From: Branchiostoma floridae
Lineage: Eukaryota; Chordata; Leptocardii; Amphioxiformes; Branchiostomatidae
DNA length: 64,000 bases
Assembly (NCBI RefSeq): GCF_000003815.2
Contig: NC_049982.1
Span: 28,456,329-28,520,328, forward strand
Direction of reading: 5' to 3'
A program made the position numbers and the translations under genes. Below, piece by piece: positions 1-10,915 of this stretch; position 1 is the first letter of the stretch, and the number at the start of each line of letters is the position of its first letter. The notes under the pieces were generated by a model that ran no database searches, was not told the origin of the DNA, and saw only the letters and a list, made by a program, of their open reading frames with translations.

Positions 1-229
1 GGAACTCATTGCCATCTGACATTAAGTCACTGTGTACATTGTCCAGTTTTAAACAAGCCATCTCAAACATTGTCACCTAGACCGTTTACCTCTAAACACT
101 ATGCTCTATTGTAAATACAGTACTGTGATTGTTGTGGGTTTTTTTAATGTATGACGTATAGTCAAGTGGAATGTTTGAACCTTGGAAGATTAGCCCGTAA
201 GGGCTAAAGGTTTTTTAATAAACAACAAC
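1..229. other. Possible retroelement 3' end
   Basis: No gene is seen here. The stretch ends in an A/T-rich tail with AATAAA-like signals (about 215-235) after a short palindromic motif, GCCCGTAAGGGC, near 193-204. This arrangement is common at 3' ends of non-LTR retroelements, but no reverse-transcriptase coding sequence is visible, so the assignment is weak. Confidence 0.25.
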
Positions 230-370
230 AAATAAACAACACCAAGTATTAAACTAATCCATTCAGTCGTTCTTGAGTTTTCTTGTTGACAGACAGAAAG
301 GCAGACAGGCACATAATCGCTAGTGAAAATATAACCTCCATGACATTTCATGGATGTAATAATGAATGCG
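230..370 (-). repeat. Dispersed repeat in front of TRIM copy 1
   Basis: This contains the block beginning ACCAAGTATTAAACTAATCC followed by a run of CAGACAGA-type repeats and a palindromic CATGACATTTCATGGATG segment. The same block lies in front of TRIM copies 2 (about 3583-3720) and 3 (about 7390-7520). It looks like one end of an interspersed element that also appears, in other pieces, near 14308-14370, 47400-47465 and 56625-56760. It lies where the promoter or 5' UTR intron of each TRIM copy should be. Confidence 0.5.
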
Positions 371-585
371 GTGTTTTCAGGGCGGTTACGCTGATTGACA
401 TACCAGAGTTTGGTGTGCGCCAGTGGCTTCTGTGGGAGGCCTGGAGGCAACAAGTAAAAATGATGATTCTTTTTCGTGTCAGACTATTCTTGATTTTGTA
501 AGAATACGACAGTTTCGACGATAGTACGATGTGTCCTTCCAAAAACTTAAAACGAATGACACTTACTGCTCTTAATTTTTTGCAG

Positions 586-2652
586 AACCCCTCCCGCCCA
601 GTGGAACGTTCCACCGTGAACGTCAACAGGTGTCAACAAGTTTGGTTTCGGTGCGTCATACTTCCGGGTGAGAAAATGGCGTCGAACGCAATCAGCGACA
701 TTACCGACGAATTTCTCGTCTGCCAGGTGTGTCTTGAGGACTTCAGGCAGCCTAAGGTGCTGCCGTGTCTTCACACTTTCTGCCAGCCGTGTTTGGAGAG
801 GCTCCTGGCCACAGAGCCGGCAGGGAAACTGGATTGTCCAACATGCCGACAGGACGTGCCACTCCCTGAAAATGGCGTCCAGGGGCTGAAGTCCAACTTC
901 CTCGTTGGAAAGCTGCGCGACATTCTGCAACAACAGCCGAAAGGGGAAACTTCCGAGGCGCGGGAGGATGGAGTCCCCTGTACGGTCTGTGAGGCCGGGA
1001 ACTCCGCTCAGTTCTACTGTGTGGAGTGTCCCGACTACCTGTGTCAGACGTGTAACGATATGCACGGACGGTTCAAAGCTAATCGGTCCCACAAAGTTGT
1101 AACAGTTCAAGACCTGCAATCCGGCAAGGCTGCCGCCGAGCTCCGGTCAAGAGAGACCTCCAAGTGTGAGGATCACCAGGAACTGAACAAGTTCTACTGT
1201 GACACCTGTCACCGGGTCATCTGTCTGCACTGTGTGGTCACGGCGCACAAAGATCACCAGTATGTGGAGATAGAGAAGGCGGCCGAGAGGGAGGGAGCAA
1301 AGATCAAGGCAAAACTGACCGCAGTGAAAAACACAGCAGACCTCCATCAGAACTGGATACGAGACTTGCAGTCAGTAAAGGACGAGTGGTCCTCACATGT
1401 ACAGCGGGCAGAAGAACAGATCAAAAAACAAGTCAACTCGATCATCGAGGCCGCGAAGAAAGTGGGAAACGACAGAATCGCTCAGCTTCGCGCCATGAAC
1501 GCTGCTCGGGTGAAACAGATGGAAGCCGCCATGGGGGCAGCTGAGATGGACCTGGCCTCAGCCAAGAGCTGTGTCCAGTTCACGGACAACGTGTTGGAGT
1601 ACGGGAGCCCGGCGGAGCTCATGTCGGTGGCCGGAGAGCTGACCGGACGGTTGGACCAAACCGCGGACGAGAAGAAAGCCGACAAGACTGAAATGACCAA
1701 AGACTTGGTGAACTTGACGGTCAAACCATCGACTTATAACGTGGAGCAGGAAGTGTCCAAACTTGTCGGTGAGATTACGAAAACATTAATCCCGATGTTA
1801 TCTTCACCTCCGACGTTAACTACGCAGGTGCGACCAAATATGGTGATCGGTAAGGACGACAGAGGTCTAAAACGCATTAAAGTTGTAGGGAAGGACAGAG
1901 TTGGACAGTTTCTGACGTCGCTTGCTGTCACAGCAGAGGGAGACATTGTAGCAACTGATAATCGCAACTCACGTCTGCAATTTTTGGGCAAAGATGGGTC
2001 TTTCAAGCAGAGAGTCGATCTAACATTTCAGCCATGGTCTGTGGCGGCACTGACAAACGGTGATCTGCTGGTGACAGGAGACGGACACAGGATTCACGTG
2101 CTGGACAAACAGGGGAGGGAGTCACGTGTCATCCAGGTGACAGGGGCTGCAAATAAAGGAGGGACTACATTTGGTATCGCTGTTGACGGTTTGGGACGCA
2201 TCATCGTCACTATCGGGCGCCAAGTTTTCAAACTCAGCCCCAGCGGTGACGTCATGATGAGGATCGGGGGCGAAGATCAAGGTCAGCAGGATTTTGGCTC
2301 CTCCCTCCGTGTGGCCGTCAACAGCAGGAACCAGATCATTGTCAGTGATTGGCAGAACAACAAAATGATGATGTTTGACCCTTCTGGTCGCCATCTGTTC
2401 ACGTGCGGTTCATATGGCTCGGGACCTGGTCAGCTGAACTATCCCCACTGTGTCATAACGGACAGCGAGGACGACATTATTGTATCTGACTGTAACAACC
2501 GTCGTGTTTCCCTGTTCAGTCGGGACGGCACGTTTATCAGGCACTTGCTGACACAGACTGAACACAGTCTGGGCAATCCAAGGGGGCTGGCATTGACTCA
2601 CGACGGACATCTGATTGTTTCTGAGTTCACAACCATCGCTTTTTTCATGTAA
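586..2652 (+). CDS. TRIM-NHL E3 ubiquitin ligase, tandem copy 1
   Basis: Probable RING-type ubiquitin ligase of the TRIM family. The coding start is taken as the ATG at 676 (context GAAAATGG), giving 658 residues. A 3' splice site (pyrimidine tract then TGCAG, ending at 585) precedes it in all three copies, so 586-675 is probably 5' UTR of the coding exon although it is open in frame. Domains: C3HC4 RING at residues about 16-60 (CQVC, CLHTFCQPC, CPTC); two B-boxes at about 100-145 and 158-200 with the expected Cys/His; a long charged coiled coil to about 340; then a C-terminal series of NHL beta-propeller blades (repeated DxxNxRLQxF, GPGQLNYPHCV, VSDCNNRRVSLF). No filamin domain is seen. Lancelets are known for large TRIM-NHL expansions, so one-to-one orthology to a vertebrate TRIM should not be assumed. 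Confidence 0.94.
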   Translation, partial: NPSRPVERSTVNVNRCQQVWFRCVILPGEKMASNAISDITDEFLVCQVCLEDFRQPKVLPCLHTFCQPCLERLLATEPAGKLDCPTCRQDVPLPENGVQGLKSNFLVGKLRDILQQQPKGETSEAREDGVPCTVCEAGNSAQFYCVECPDYLCQTCNDMHGRFKANRSHKVVTVQDLQSGKAAAELRSRETSKCEDHQELNKFYCDTCHRVICLHCVVTAHKDHQYVEIEKAAEREGAKIKAKLTAVKNTADLHQNWIRDLQSVKDEWSSHVQRAEEQIKKQVNSIIEAAKKVGNDRIAQLRAMNAARVKQMEAAMGAAEMDLASAKSCVQFTDNVLEYGSPAELMSVAGELTGRLDQTADEKKADKTEMTKDLVNLTVKPSTYNVEQEVSKLVGEITKTLIPMLSSPPTLTTQVRPNMVIGKDDRGLKRIKVVGKDRVGQFLTSLAVTAEGDIVATDNRNSRLQFLGKDGSFKQRVDLTFQPWSVAALTNGDLLVTGDGHRIHVLDKQGRESRVIQVTGAANKGGTTFGIAVDGLGRIIVTIGRQVFKLSPSGDVMMRIGGEDQGQQDFGSSLRVAVNSRNQIIVSDWQNNKMMMFDPSGRHLFTCGSYGSGPGQLNYPHCVITDSEDDIIVSDCNNRRVSLFSRDGTFIRHLLTQTEHSLGNPRGLALTHDGHLIVSEFTTIAFFM

Positions 2653-3460
2653 AACGCAACTTGAAGACATCCACAAGTACTTAATCCATACTTCCAATCT
2701 ATGCAAGATTTTAATGTCTCCAAGAGGTATTTTCGTAATGTCATATGCACCCGTGTCAGTAAGACGTCATTTAATTTGATTGTTCAATTTAACTCAACTC
2801 TTGTAAAGCCTATCCTTAAGTTAGGAATGTAATTCCAATACCATCTTTGCCCCCTTTTATATCAGTATGAAACATAATGGTTAACAATGATATTCTGTTC
2901 ATTGTGTCGATAGAGCAAATAGGGTGTTTCATTATGAATTGACAATTTACTTAACACGATCGAATACGAATAAAATCAACAACATACTATCTGTAAATGA
3001 ATCAATAACCAATACATATAGCATGTGCTATATCCGACAAGGTCAAGTAAATATTTAAAATGTCAGATATAGAACAGTTGCTGTTTTTTTCAGGCCTGCC
3101 TCGTCATCCTCATTAAAGTTTTCTTTCAGCAGCGATATACTTTGTAGTCATTTTTGTCATACATTCCTATATTCAATGAGACTGCACATCGAATAAGATA
3201 AAGTCTGCTAAAAAGTTAAGGTGTGGGACAGTTCATTAACCACTGACTTCTAAGAAGAAGTCAAATCCAATGATAAGATGCAACTTCAGCTGAATAGACA
3301 TTAGTGCTATGCACTAGTACTACATTGTATTTTGCTTCCATCGAGAATGTTCCTGCAATTAGCCTTCGGGCATGATTTTGCAAATAAACTTGCGTTGATA
3401 CTAAAAAGGTAAAAGTTATGTAACTTATTCCTGAGCCGAGAGCTACCTAATACTCAAAAT
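2653..3460 (+). other. 3' UTR and spacer of TRIM unit 1
   Basis: No further gene is seen. The first 750 bases align closely, by eye, with the sequence after the stop codons of copies 2 (6007-6780) and 3 (9815-10310), so the tandem unit includes the 3' flank. Confidence 0.6.
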
Positions 3461-3720
3461 TTGTGACCATAGCTTGTTCAGCACGAGATGGAAAACCCGG
3501 AAGTTGGGCTGCAGTACCTCGGGAAGCCGCTAGGGGGCAGAAAATCTAATGATTTCTAGCTTTCATCACACCCCACCAACACACCAAGTATAAAACTAAT
3601 CCATTCAGCCGTTCTTGAGTTTCCTTCTTGAAGAATAGAAAGACAGACAGACACACAAACGCTAGTGAAAATATAACCTCCATGACATTTCATGGATGTA
3701 ATAATGAATGCGGTGTTTTC
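3460..3720 (-). repeat. Dispersed repeat in front of TRIM copy 2
   Basis: A block with GCTGCAGTACC, AAGCCGCTAGGGGGC and the ACCAAGTATAAAACTAATCC segment. It matches 7240-7520 closely, and short pieces match 47400-47465 and, inverted, 56625-56760. The copies outside the TRIM cluster show that this is an interspersed element, not a TRIM-specific promoter. Confidence 0.55.
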
Positions 3721-3921
3721 AGGGCGGTTACACTGATTGACATACCAGAGTTTGGTGTGCGCCAGTGGCTTTCTGTGGGGAGCATGGAGCAGCAATTATA
3801 TAAGATAGGTGATTCTTTTTCGTGTTAGGTTATTCTTACTTTTGTAAGAATGCGACAGTTTCGACAAAAGTGCATGCGGTGTATCAGTCCAAAAAATTAA
3901 ACTGTTGTTAAGTTTTTGCAG

Positions 3922-6006
3922 AACCCCTCCCGACCAGTGGAACGTTCCACCGTGAACGTCACCAGGTGTCAACAAGTTTGGTTTCGCTGCGTCATAGCCT
4001 GCGTCATACTTCCGGGTGAGAAAATGGCGTCGAACGCAATCAGCGACATTACCGACGAATTTCTCGTCTGCCAGGTGTGTCTTGAGGACTTCAGGCAGCC
4101 TAAGGTGCTGCCGTGTCTTCACACCTTCTGTCAGCCGTGTTTGGAGAGGCTCCTGGCCACAGAGCCGGTAGGGAAACTGGACTGTCCAACATGCCGACAG
4201 GACGTGCCACTCCCTGAAAATGGCGTCCAGGGGCTGAAGTCCAACTTCCTCGTTGGCAAACTGCGCGACATTCTGCAACAACAGCCGAAAGGGGAAACTT
4301 CCCAGGCGAGGGAGGATGGAGTCCCCTGTACAGTCTGTGAGGCCGGGAACTCCGCTCAGTTCTACTGTGTCGAGTGTCCCGACTACCTGTGTCAGACGTG
4401 TAACGATATGCACGGACGGTTCAAAGCTAATCGGTCCCACAAAGTTGTAACAGTTCAAGACCTGCAATCCGGCAAGGCTGCCACCGAGCTCCGGGCAAGG
4501 GAGACCTCCAAGTGTGAGGATCACCAGGAACTGAACAAGTTCTACTGTGACACCTGTCACCGGGTCATCTGTCTGCACTGTGTGGTCACGGCGCACAAAG
4601 ATCACCAGTATGTGGAGATAGAGAAGGCGGCCGAGAGGGAGGGAGCAAAGATCAAGGCAAAACTGGCCACAGTGAAAAACACAGCAGACCTCCATCAGAA
4701 CTGGATACAAGACTTGCAGTCAGTGAAGGACGAGTGGTCTTCACAGGTACAGCTGACAGAAGACGAGATCAGAAAACAAGTCAACTCGATCATCGAGGTC
4801 GCGAAGAAGGTGGGAAACGACAGAATCGCTCAGCTTCGCGCCATGAACGCTGCTCGGGAGAAACAGATGGAAGCCGCCATGGAGGCAGCTGAGATGGACC
4901 TAGCCTCGGCCAAGAGCTGTGTCCAGTTCGCGGACAACGTGTTGGAGTACGGGAGTCCGGCGGAGATCATGTCGGTGGCCGGAGAACTGACCGAACGGTT
5001 GGACCAAACCGCGGACGAGAAGAAAGCCGACAAGGCTGAAATGACCAAAGACTTGGTGAACTTGACAGTCGAACCTTCGACTTATAACGTGGAGCAGGAA
5101 GTGTCCAAACTTGTCGGTGAGATCAAGAAAACAGCAATCCAAATGTTATCTTCACCTCCAACGTTAACTACGCAGGTGCGACACAATATGGTGATCGGTA
5201 AGGACGGCGGAGGTCTAAAACGTATTAAAATTGTAGGGGTAAACAGAATTGGACAGTTTCAATGGCTGACGTCGCTTGCTGTCACAGCAGAGGGAGACAT
5301 TGTAGCAACTGATTACGGCAACTCACGTCTGCAATTTTTGGGCAAAGATGGGTCTTTCAAGAAGAAGGTCAATCTCAGATTTCAGCCATTGTGTGTGGCG
5401 GCACTGACAAACGGTGATCTGTTGGTGACAGGAGACGGACACAGGATTCACGTACTGGGCAAACAGGGGAGGGAGTCTCGTGTCATCCAGGTGACAGGGG
5501 CTGCCGAGACAGGTGCAAATACGACTGGTATCGCGGTTGACGGTTTGGGACACATCATCGTCACAATTGGGCACCAAGTTTTCAAACTCAGCCCCAGCGG
5601 TGACGTCATGATGAGGATCGGGGGCAAAGATGAAGGTCAGCAGGATTTTGGCTCCTCCCTCCGTGTGGCCGTCAACAGCAGGAACCAGATCATCGTCAGT
5701 GATTGTAACAACAACAAAATTAAGAAGTTTGACCCCTCCGGTCGCCATCTGTTCACGTGCGGGTCACGTGGCTCGGGACCTGGTCAGCTGAAGAATCCCC
5801 ACTGTGTCATAACGGACAGCGAGGACGACATTAGTGTGTCTGACTATTACAACAATCGCGTTTCCCTGTTCAGTCGGGACGGCACGTTTATCAGGCACGT
5901 GCTGACAGAGACTGAACACAGTCTGGACGGTCCAATGGGGCTGGCAGTGACTCACGACGGACATTTGATTGTTTCTGAGAGCAAAACCATCACTTTTTTC
6001 TTGTAA
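3922..6006 (+). CDS. TRIM-NHL E3 ubiquitin ligase, tandem copy 2
   Basis: Intact second copy, start ATG at 4024, 660 residues, with the 3' splice site ending at 3921. The RING (CQVC, CLHTFCQPC, CPTC), both B-boxes and the coiled coil are nearly identical to copy 1. Differences concentrate in the coiled coil and in the NHL blades: copy 2 has ATDYGNSRLQF where copy 1 has ATDNRNSRLQF, and VSDYYNNRVSLF where copy 1 has VSDCNNRRVSLF. The C-terminus reads SESKTITFFL rather than SEFTTIAFFM. NHL propellers bind RNA or protein targets, so blade divergence on a conserved RING/B-box core would fit ligand diversification after duplication; that is inference. Confidence 0.94.
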   Translation, partial: NPSRPVERSTVNVTRCQQVWFRCVIACVILPGEKMASNAISDITDEFLVCQVCLEDFRQPKVLPCLHTFCQPCLERLLATEPVGKLDCPTCRQDVPLPENGVQGLKSNFLVGKLRDILQQQPKGETSQAREDGVPCTVCEAGNSAQFYCVECPDYLCQTCNDMHGRFKANRSHKVVTVQDLQSGKAATELRARETSKCEDHQELNKFYCDTCHRVICLHCVVTAHKDHQYVEIEKAAEREGAKIKAKLATVKNTADLHQNWIQDLQSVKDEWSSQVQLTEDEIRKQVNSIIEVAKKVGNDRIAQLRAMNAAREKQMEAAMEAAEMDLASAKSCVQFADNVLEYGSPAEIMSVAGELTERLDQTADEKKADKAEMTKDLVNLTVEPSTYNVEQEVSKLVGEIKKTAIQMLSSPPTLTTQVRHNMVIGKDGGGLKRIKIVGVNRIGQFQWLTSLAVTAEGDIVATDYGNSRLQFLGKDGSFKKKVNLRFQPLCVAALTNGDLLVTGDGHRIHVLGKQGRESRVIQVTGAAETGANTTGIAVDGLGHIIVTIGHQVFKLSPSGDVMMRIGGKDEGQQDFGSSLRVAVNSRNQIIVSDCNNNKIKKFDPSGRHLFTCGSRGSGPGQLKNPHCVITDSEDDISVSDYYNNRVSLFSRDGTFIRHVLTETEHSLDGPMGLAVTHDGHLIVSESKTITFFL

Positions 6007-7240
6007 AACGCAACTTGAAAACATCCACAAGTACTTAATCCATCCTTCTAATCTATGTTAGATTTTAATGTCTCCATAATGTACTTTCTTTATGTCATAT
6101 TCATCCGTGTCAGTAAGACGTCATTTAATTTGAATGTTCAATTTAACTCAACTCTTGTAAAGCCTATCCTTAAGTTAGGAATGTAATTCCAATACCATCT
6201 TTGCCCCCTTTCATATCAGTATGAAACATAATATTATGGTTAGCAATGATATTCTTGTTCATTGTGTCGATAGAGCAAATAGGATGTTTCATTATGAATT
6301 GACAATTTACTTAACACGATCGAATACGAATAAAATCAACAACATACTATCTGTAAATGAATCAATACTCAATACATATATCATGTGCTATATCCGACAA
6401 GGTCAAGTAAATATTTGAAATGTCAGATATAGAACATTTGCTGTTTCTCGCAGGCCTGCCTTGTCATGCTCAGTAAATTTTCTTCCAGCAGTGATATACA
6501 TTGTAGTCATTTTGTCACACATTCCTGTATTCAACGACACTGCACATCGAATAGTTAAATATAAGATTTATAAAGTCTACTAAAGGGTAGGGTGTGGGAC
6601 AGCTCATTAACCACTGCCTTCTAAGAAGAAGTCAAATCCAATAATAAGATGCAACTTCAGCTGAATAGACATTAGTGCTATGCACTAGTACTACATTGTA
6701 TTTTGTTTCCCTCGAGAATGTTTCTGCAATTAGCCTTCGGGCATGATTTTGCAAATAAACTTGCGTTGATACTAAAAAGGTAGATAAAAAGTGAAAAATA
6801 AATTCACAAACTTTAAAATTTCCAAACAAATGTCACACTTTCATGATGCCACATCCACGATTTCTTAAAAGAACTTAACCCTTAAGCTGCGGCTCCCGAT
6901 TCCAGAGACACGAGGAGCGTGAGGTGTCTTGAGATGTCGGTGGGATCAAGCAAAGAGCAATACATGAGCGTACCATATCATGTACAGGACAAGAGATGCA
7001 TTGAAAAAAATAGCTAGGATAGATAATTCTCATTTATTATGCAAATATACTCCAATTTCACATAAATTGTATTTCATTTTGTACAACATTGTCTAAGGTA
7101 CCTACATACTGAAAATCATAAATATTTGTTGTTCCCTTCTTGAGTTATCCACTTCAGAAGTTTTTGACAAAAATGCCCCTGCAATCCCAAAACTAGTCGC
7201 TATTTGGGGGGGGGCGCAAAGTTATGTCACTTATTCCTGA
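6007..7240 (+). other. 3' flank of TRIM unit 2 plus unit-specific insert
   Basis: 6007-6780 repeats the 3' flank of copy 1. About 6782-7217 (roughly 435 bp) has no counterpart between copies 1 and 2: flanking sequence that is contiguous at about 3411-3418 (AAAGGTAAAAGTTATG) is split here. The insert has no convincing open frame or terminal repeats; it ends in a G-run at about 7207-7214. It explains why copies 2 and 3 are spaced 3792 bp apart and copies 1 and 2 only 3348 bp. Confidence 0.55.
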
Positions 7241-7725
7241 GCACAAGAGCCTCCCAATGCTCAAAATTTGTGACCATAGCTTGTTCACAGCAAGAGATAG
7301 AAAACCCGGAAGTTGTGCTGCAGTACCAAGAGAAGCCGCTAGGAGGCCAAAAATCTAATCATTTCTAGCTTTCATCACAACCCACCAACACGCCAAGTAT
7401 GAAACTAATCCATTCAGCCATTCTTGAGTTTTCTTTTTGACAGACAGAAGGACAGACCGACACACAAACGCTAGTGAAAATATAACCTCCATGACATTTC
7501 AAGGAGGTAGTAATGAATGCGGTGTTTTCAGGGCGGTTACACTGATTGGCATACCGTGAGAGTTTGGTGTGCGCCAGTGGCTTTCTTTGGGGGGCCTGGA
7601 GGCAACAAGTAAGAATAATTATGATTCTTTTTCGTGTCTATTCTTTCTTTTGTAAGAATACGACAGTTTCGACGAAAGTGCGGTGTTTAATTCTAAAAGC
7701 TTAAAACTGTATTAAGTTTTTGCAG

Positions 7726-9814
7726 AACCCCTCCCGACCAGTGGAACGTTCCACCGTGAACGTCACCAGGTGTCAACAAGTTTGGTTTCGCTGCGTCATA
7801 CTTCCGGGTGAGAAAATGGCGTCGAACGCAATCAGCGACATTACCGACGAATTTCTCGTCTGCCAGGTGTGTCTTGAGGACTTCATGCATCCTAAGATGC
7901 TGCCGTGTCTTCACACCTTCTGCCAGCCGTGTTTGGAGAAGCTCCTGGCCACAGAGCCGGTAGGGAAACTGGACTGTCCGACGTGCCGACAGGACGTGTC
8001 CCTCCCACAAAATGGCGTGCAGGGGCTGAAGTCCAACTTCCTCGTTGGCAAACTGCGCGACATTCTGCAACAACAGCCGCAACAACAGCCAAAAGGGGAA
8101 ACTTCCCAGGCGAGGGAGGAAGGAGTCCTCTGTGCAGTGTGTGAGGTCGGAAACTCGGCTCAGTTTTATTGTGTTGAGTGTACCGACTACCTGTGTCAGA
8201 CGTGTAAAGACATGCACCGTCGGTTCAAAGTAAGCAGGGACCACAAAACTGTAACAATACAAGACCTGCAATCCGGCCAAGCTGCCACCGAGCTCCGGGC
8301 AAGGGAGACCTGCAAGTGTCAGGATCACCAAGAACTGAACAACTTCTACTGTGACACCTGTCACCGAGTCATCTGTCTGCACTGTGTGGTCACGGCGCAC
8401 AAAGATCACCAGTATGTGGAAATAGAGAAGGCGGCAGAGAGGGAGGGGGCAAAGATCAAGGAAAAACAGGCCACAGTAAAGAACACAGCAGACTTGCATG
8501 AGAAGTGGACACAACAGTTGCAGTCAGTAAAGGACGAATGGTCTGCACAGGTACAGCGGACAGAAGAACAGATCAGAAAACAAGTCAACTCGATCATCGA
8601 GGCCGCGAAGAAGGTGGGGAACGACAGAATCGCTCAGCTTCGCGCCATGAACGCTGCTCGGGAGAAACAGCTGGAAGCCGCCATGGAGGCAGCTGAGATG
8701 GACCTGGCCTCAGCCAGGAGCTGTGTCCAGTTCACGGACAACGTGTTGGAGTACGGGAGCCCGGCGGAGCTCATGTCGGTGGCCGGAGAACTGACCGGAC
8801 GGTTGGACCAAACCGCGGACGAGAAGAAAGCCGACAAGGCTGAAATGACCAAAGACTTGGTGAACTTGACAGTCGAACCGTCGACTTATAACGTGGAGCA
8901 GGAAGTGTCCAAACTTGTCGGTGTGATCACGAAAACATTAAACCCGAAGTTATCTTCACCTCCAACGTTAACTACGCAGGTGCGACCAAATATGGTGATC
9001 GGTAAGGGCGACGGAGGTCTAAAACGCATTAAAGTTGTAGGGAAGGATAGAGATGGACAGTTTCAAGGCCTGACGTCGCTTGCTGTCACAGCAGAGGGAG
9101 ACATTGTAGCAACTGATTACGGCAACTCACGTCTGCAATTTTTGGGCAAAGATGGGTCTTTCAAGAAGAAAGTCGATCTCAAATTTCATCCATGGTCTGT
9201 GGCGGCACTGACAAACGGTGAGCTGTTGGTGACAGGAGACGGACACAAGATTCACGTACTGGACAAACAGGGGAGCGGGTCACGTGTCATCCGAGCAAGT
9301 GACAGGGGCTGCAGAGACAGATAAACCTACACTCGGTATCGCTGTTGACGGTTTGGGACGCATCATCGTCACTATCGGGCACCAAGTTTTCAAACTCAGC
9401 CCCAGCGGTGACGTCATGATGAGGATCGGGGGCAAAGGTCAAGGTCCGCAGTATTTAGGCTCCTTCCTCCATGTGGCCGTCAACAGCAGGAACCAGATCA
9501 TTGTCAGTGATTGGTTAAACAACAAAATGATGATGTTTGACCCCTCCGGTCGCCATCTGTTCACGTGCGGGTCACGTGGCTCGGGACCTGGACAGCTGTA
9601 CCGTCCCCACTGTGTCATAACGGACAGCGAGGACAACATTATTGTGTCTGACTGTAACAACCGTCGTGTTTCCCTATTCAGTCGGGACGGCACGTTTATC
9701 AGGCACGTGCTGACACAGACTGAACACAGTCTGGGCTATCCAATGGGGCTGGCAGTGACTCACGACGGACATTTGATTGTTTCTGAGAGCAAAACCATCA
9801 CTTTTTTCTTGTAG
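7726..9814 (+). pseudogene. TRIM-NHL E3 ligase, tandem copy 3, frameshifted
   Basis: The start ATG is at 7816 and the 3' splice site ends at 7725. RING (CQVC, CLHTFCQPC, CPTC), B-boxes and coiled coil are intact, and a glutamine-proline repeat is expanded after the RING (DILQQQPQQQPKGE). The first frame runs in register to about 9292, where four extra bases relative to copies 1 and 2 shift it into a stop at 9322-9324. The remaining NHL blades continue in another frame to a stop at 9814 with the same SESKTITFFL end as copy 2. Either the copy is a young pseudogene, or it makes a protein truncated after the first blades, or the draft has a sequencing error. The downstream frame is otherwise clean, which argues for a recent event or an error. 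Confidence 0.85.
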
Positions 9815-10363
9815 AACGCAACTTGAAAACATCCACAAATACTTAACCCATGCACTTCTAATCTATGCAAGATTTGAATGTCTCCAACATGTATTTAATT
9901 AATATCACATTCATCCGTGATAGTAAGACGTCATTTGATTTTATTGTTCAACTTAACTTAACTCTTGTAAAGCATATCCTTAAGTTAGGGATGTAATTTC
10001 AATACCATCTTGGCCCACTTTCATATCAGTATGAAACATAATGGTAAACAATGCCATGACTATTCTGTTTATTGTGTCGATAAAGTGAATAGGATGTTTC
10101 ATGATGAATTTACAATTTTTCTTAACACTACGTATAGAATACGACAAAAAATCAACAACTATCTGTAAATATAGAATGCGAATAAAATCAACAACTATCT
10201 GCAAATGAATCAATAATTAATACATATATCATGTGCTATATTCGACAAGGTCAGGTAAATATTTAAAAGTTCAGATATCGAACATTTGCTGTTTCTCTCA
10301 GGCCTGCCTGACTTTACTCATGAAATATTCTTCCAGCAGTGATATACATTTGTAGTCTTTTTT
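9815..10363 (+). other. 3' flank of TRIM unit 3
   Basis: Matches the flanks of copies 1 and 2. A short local duplication (ATCAACAACTATCTG seen twice, about 10150-10205) is specific to this unit. The tandem similarity fades at about 10330. Confidence 0.5.
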
Positions 10364-10640
10364 CGGAAACAGTAGGACGGCAATAGCCACAAGCATGAAT
10401 GATTATTATTAGTGTGTTGAATGAAATAATTTGATGACATGGTTTGTAAATATGATCTTGTGGTCTTTTCGGAAACAGTAGGACGGCAAGAGCCACAAGC
10501 ATGAATGATTAGTGTGTTGAATGAAATAATTTGATGGCATGGTTTGTAAATATGATCTTGTGGTCTTGTCGGAAACAGTAGGACGGCAAGAGCCACAGGC
10601 ATGAATGATTAGTGTGTTGAATGAAATGATTTGATGACAT
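10364..10640. repeat. Minisatellite, about 100-106 bp x 2.7
   Basis: Three consecutive units begin CGGAAACAGTAGGACGGCAA at 10364, 10470 and 10570. Unit 1 carries a short ATT insertion. The array lies between the TRIM cluster and the last visible calpain exon. Confidence 0.85.
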
Positions 10641-10915
10641 GGTCACTCTCCGTGAACGAGATGGACTGTCAGCCGTCGAAAGTTTGGAGGTATGTCACAC
10701 TCACTGGAGGTATGTACCTTACCTTTAAAAACTGTCATTGCTTGGAGAAAATTTGGAGTAACTCAACTCATAATGTTATTTTTACCTCCAACGCGGTCTG
10801 AAACCAATAACAATGTTGGAGAGAACGGCAGTGGAGATGGAAAGTTTGACAATCTGACAAGGTGAACTAACGTTACAAGGGGCTGACCGAGTATCCCATC
10901 CCCGTGTAATCTCAC

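Noticed and set aside
3796..4710. 304-codon open frame antisense to TRIM copy 2 (similar frames antisense to copies 1 and 3)
   Set aside because: It lies wholly opposite the RING/B-box coding region, has no family features, and its persistence in the three copies follows from their near-identity and codon composition.
10640..10760. A sixth calpain exon directly after exon 5
   Set aside because: The - strand translations do not show GHAYS or other CysPc blocks, and splice signals are poor.
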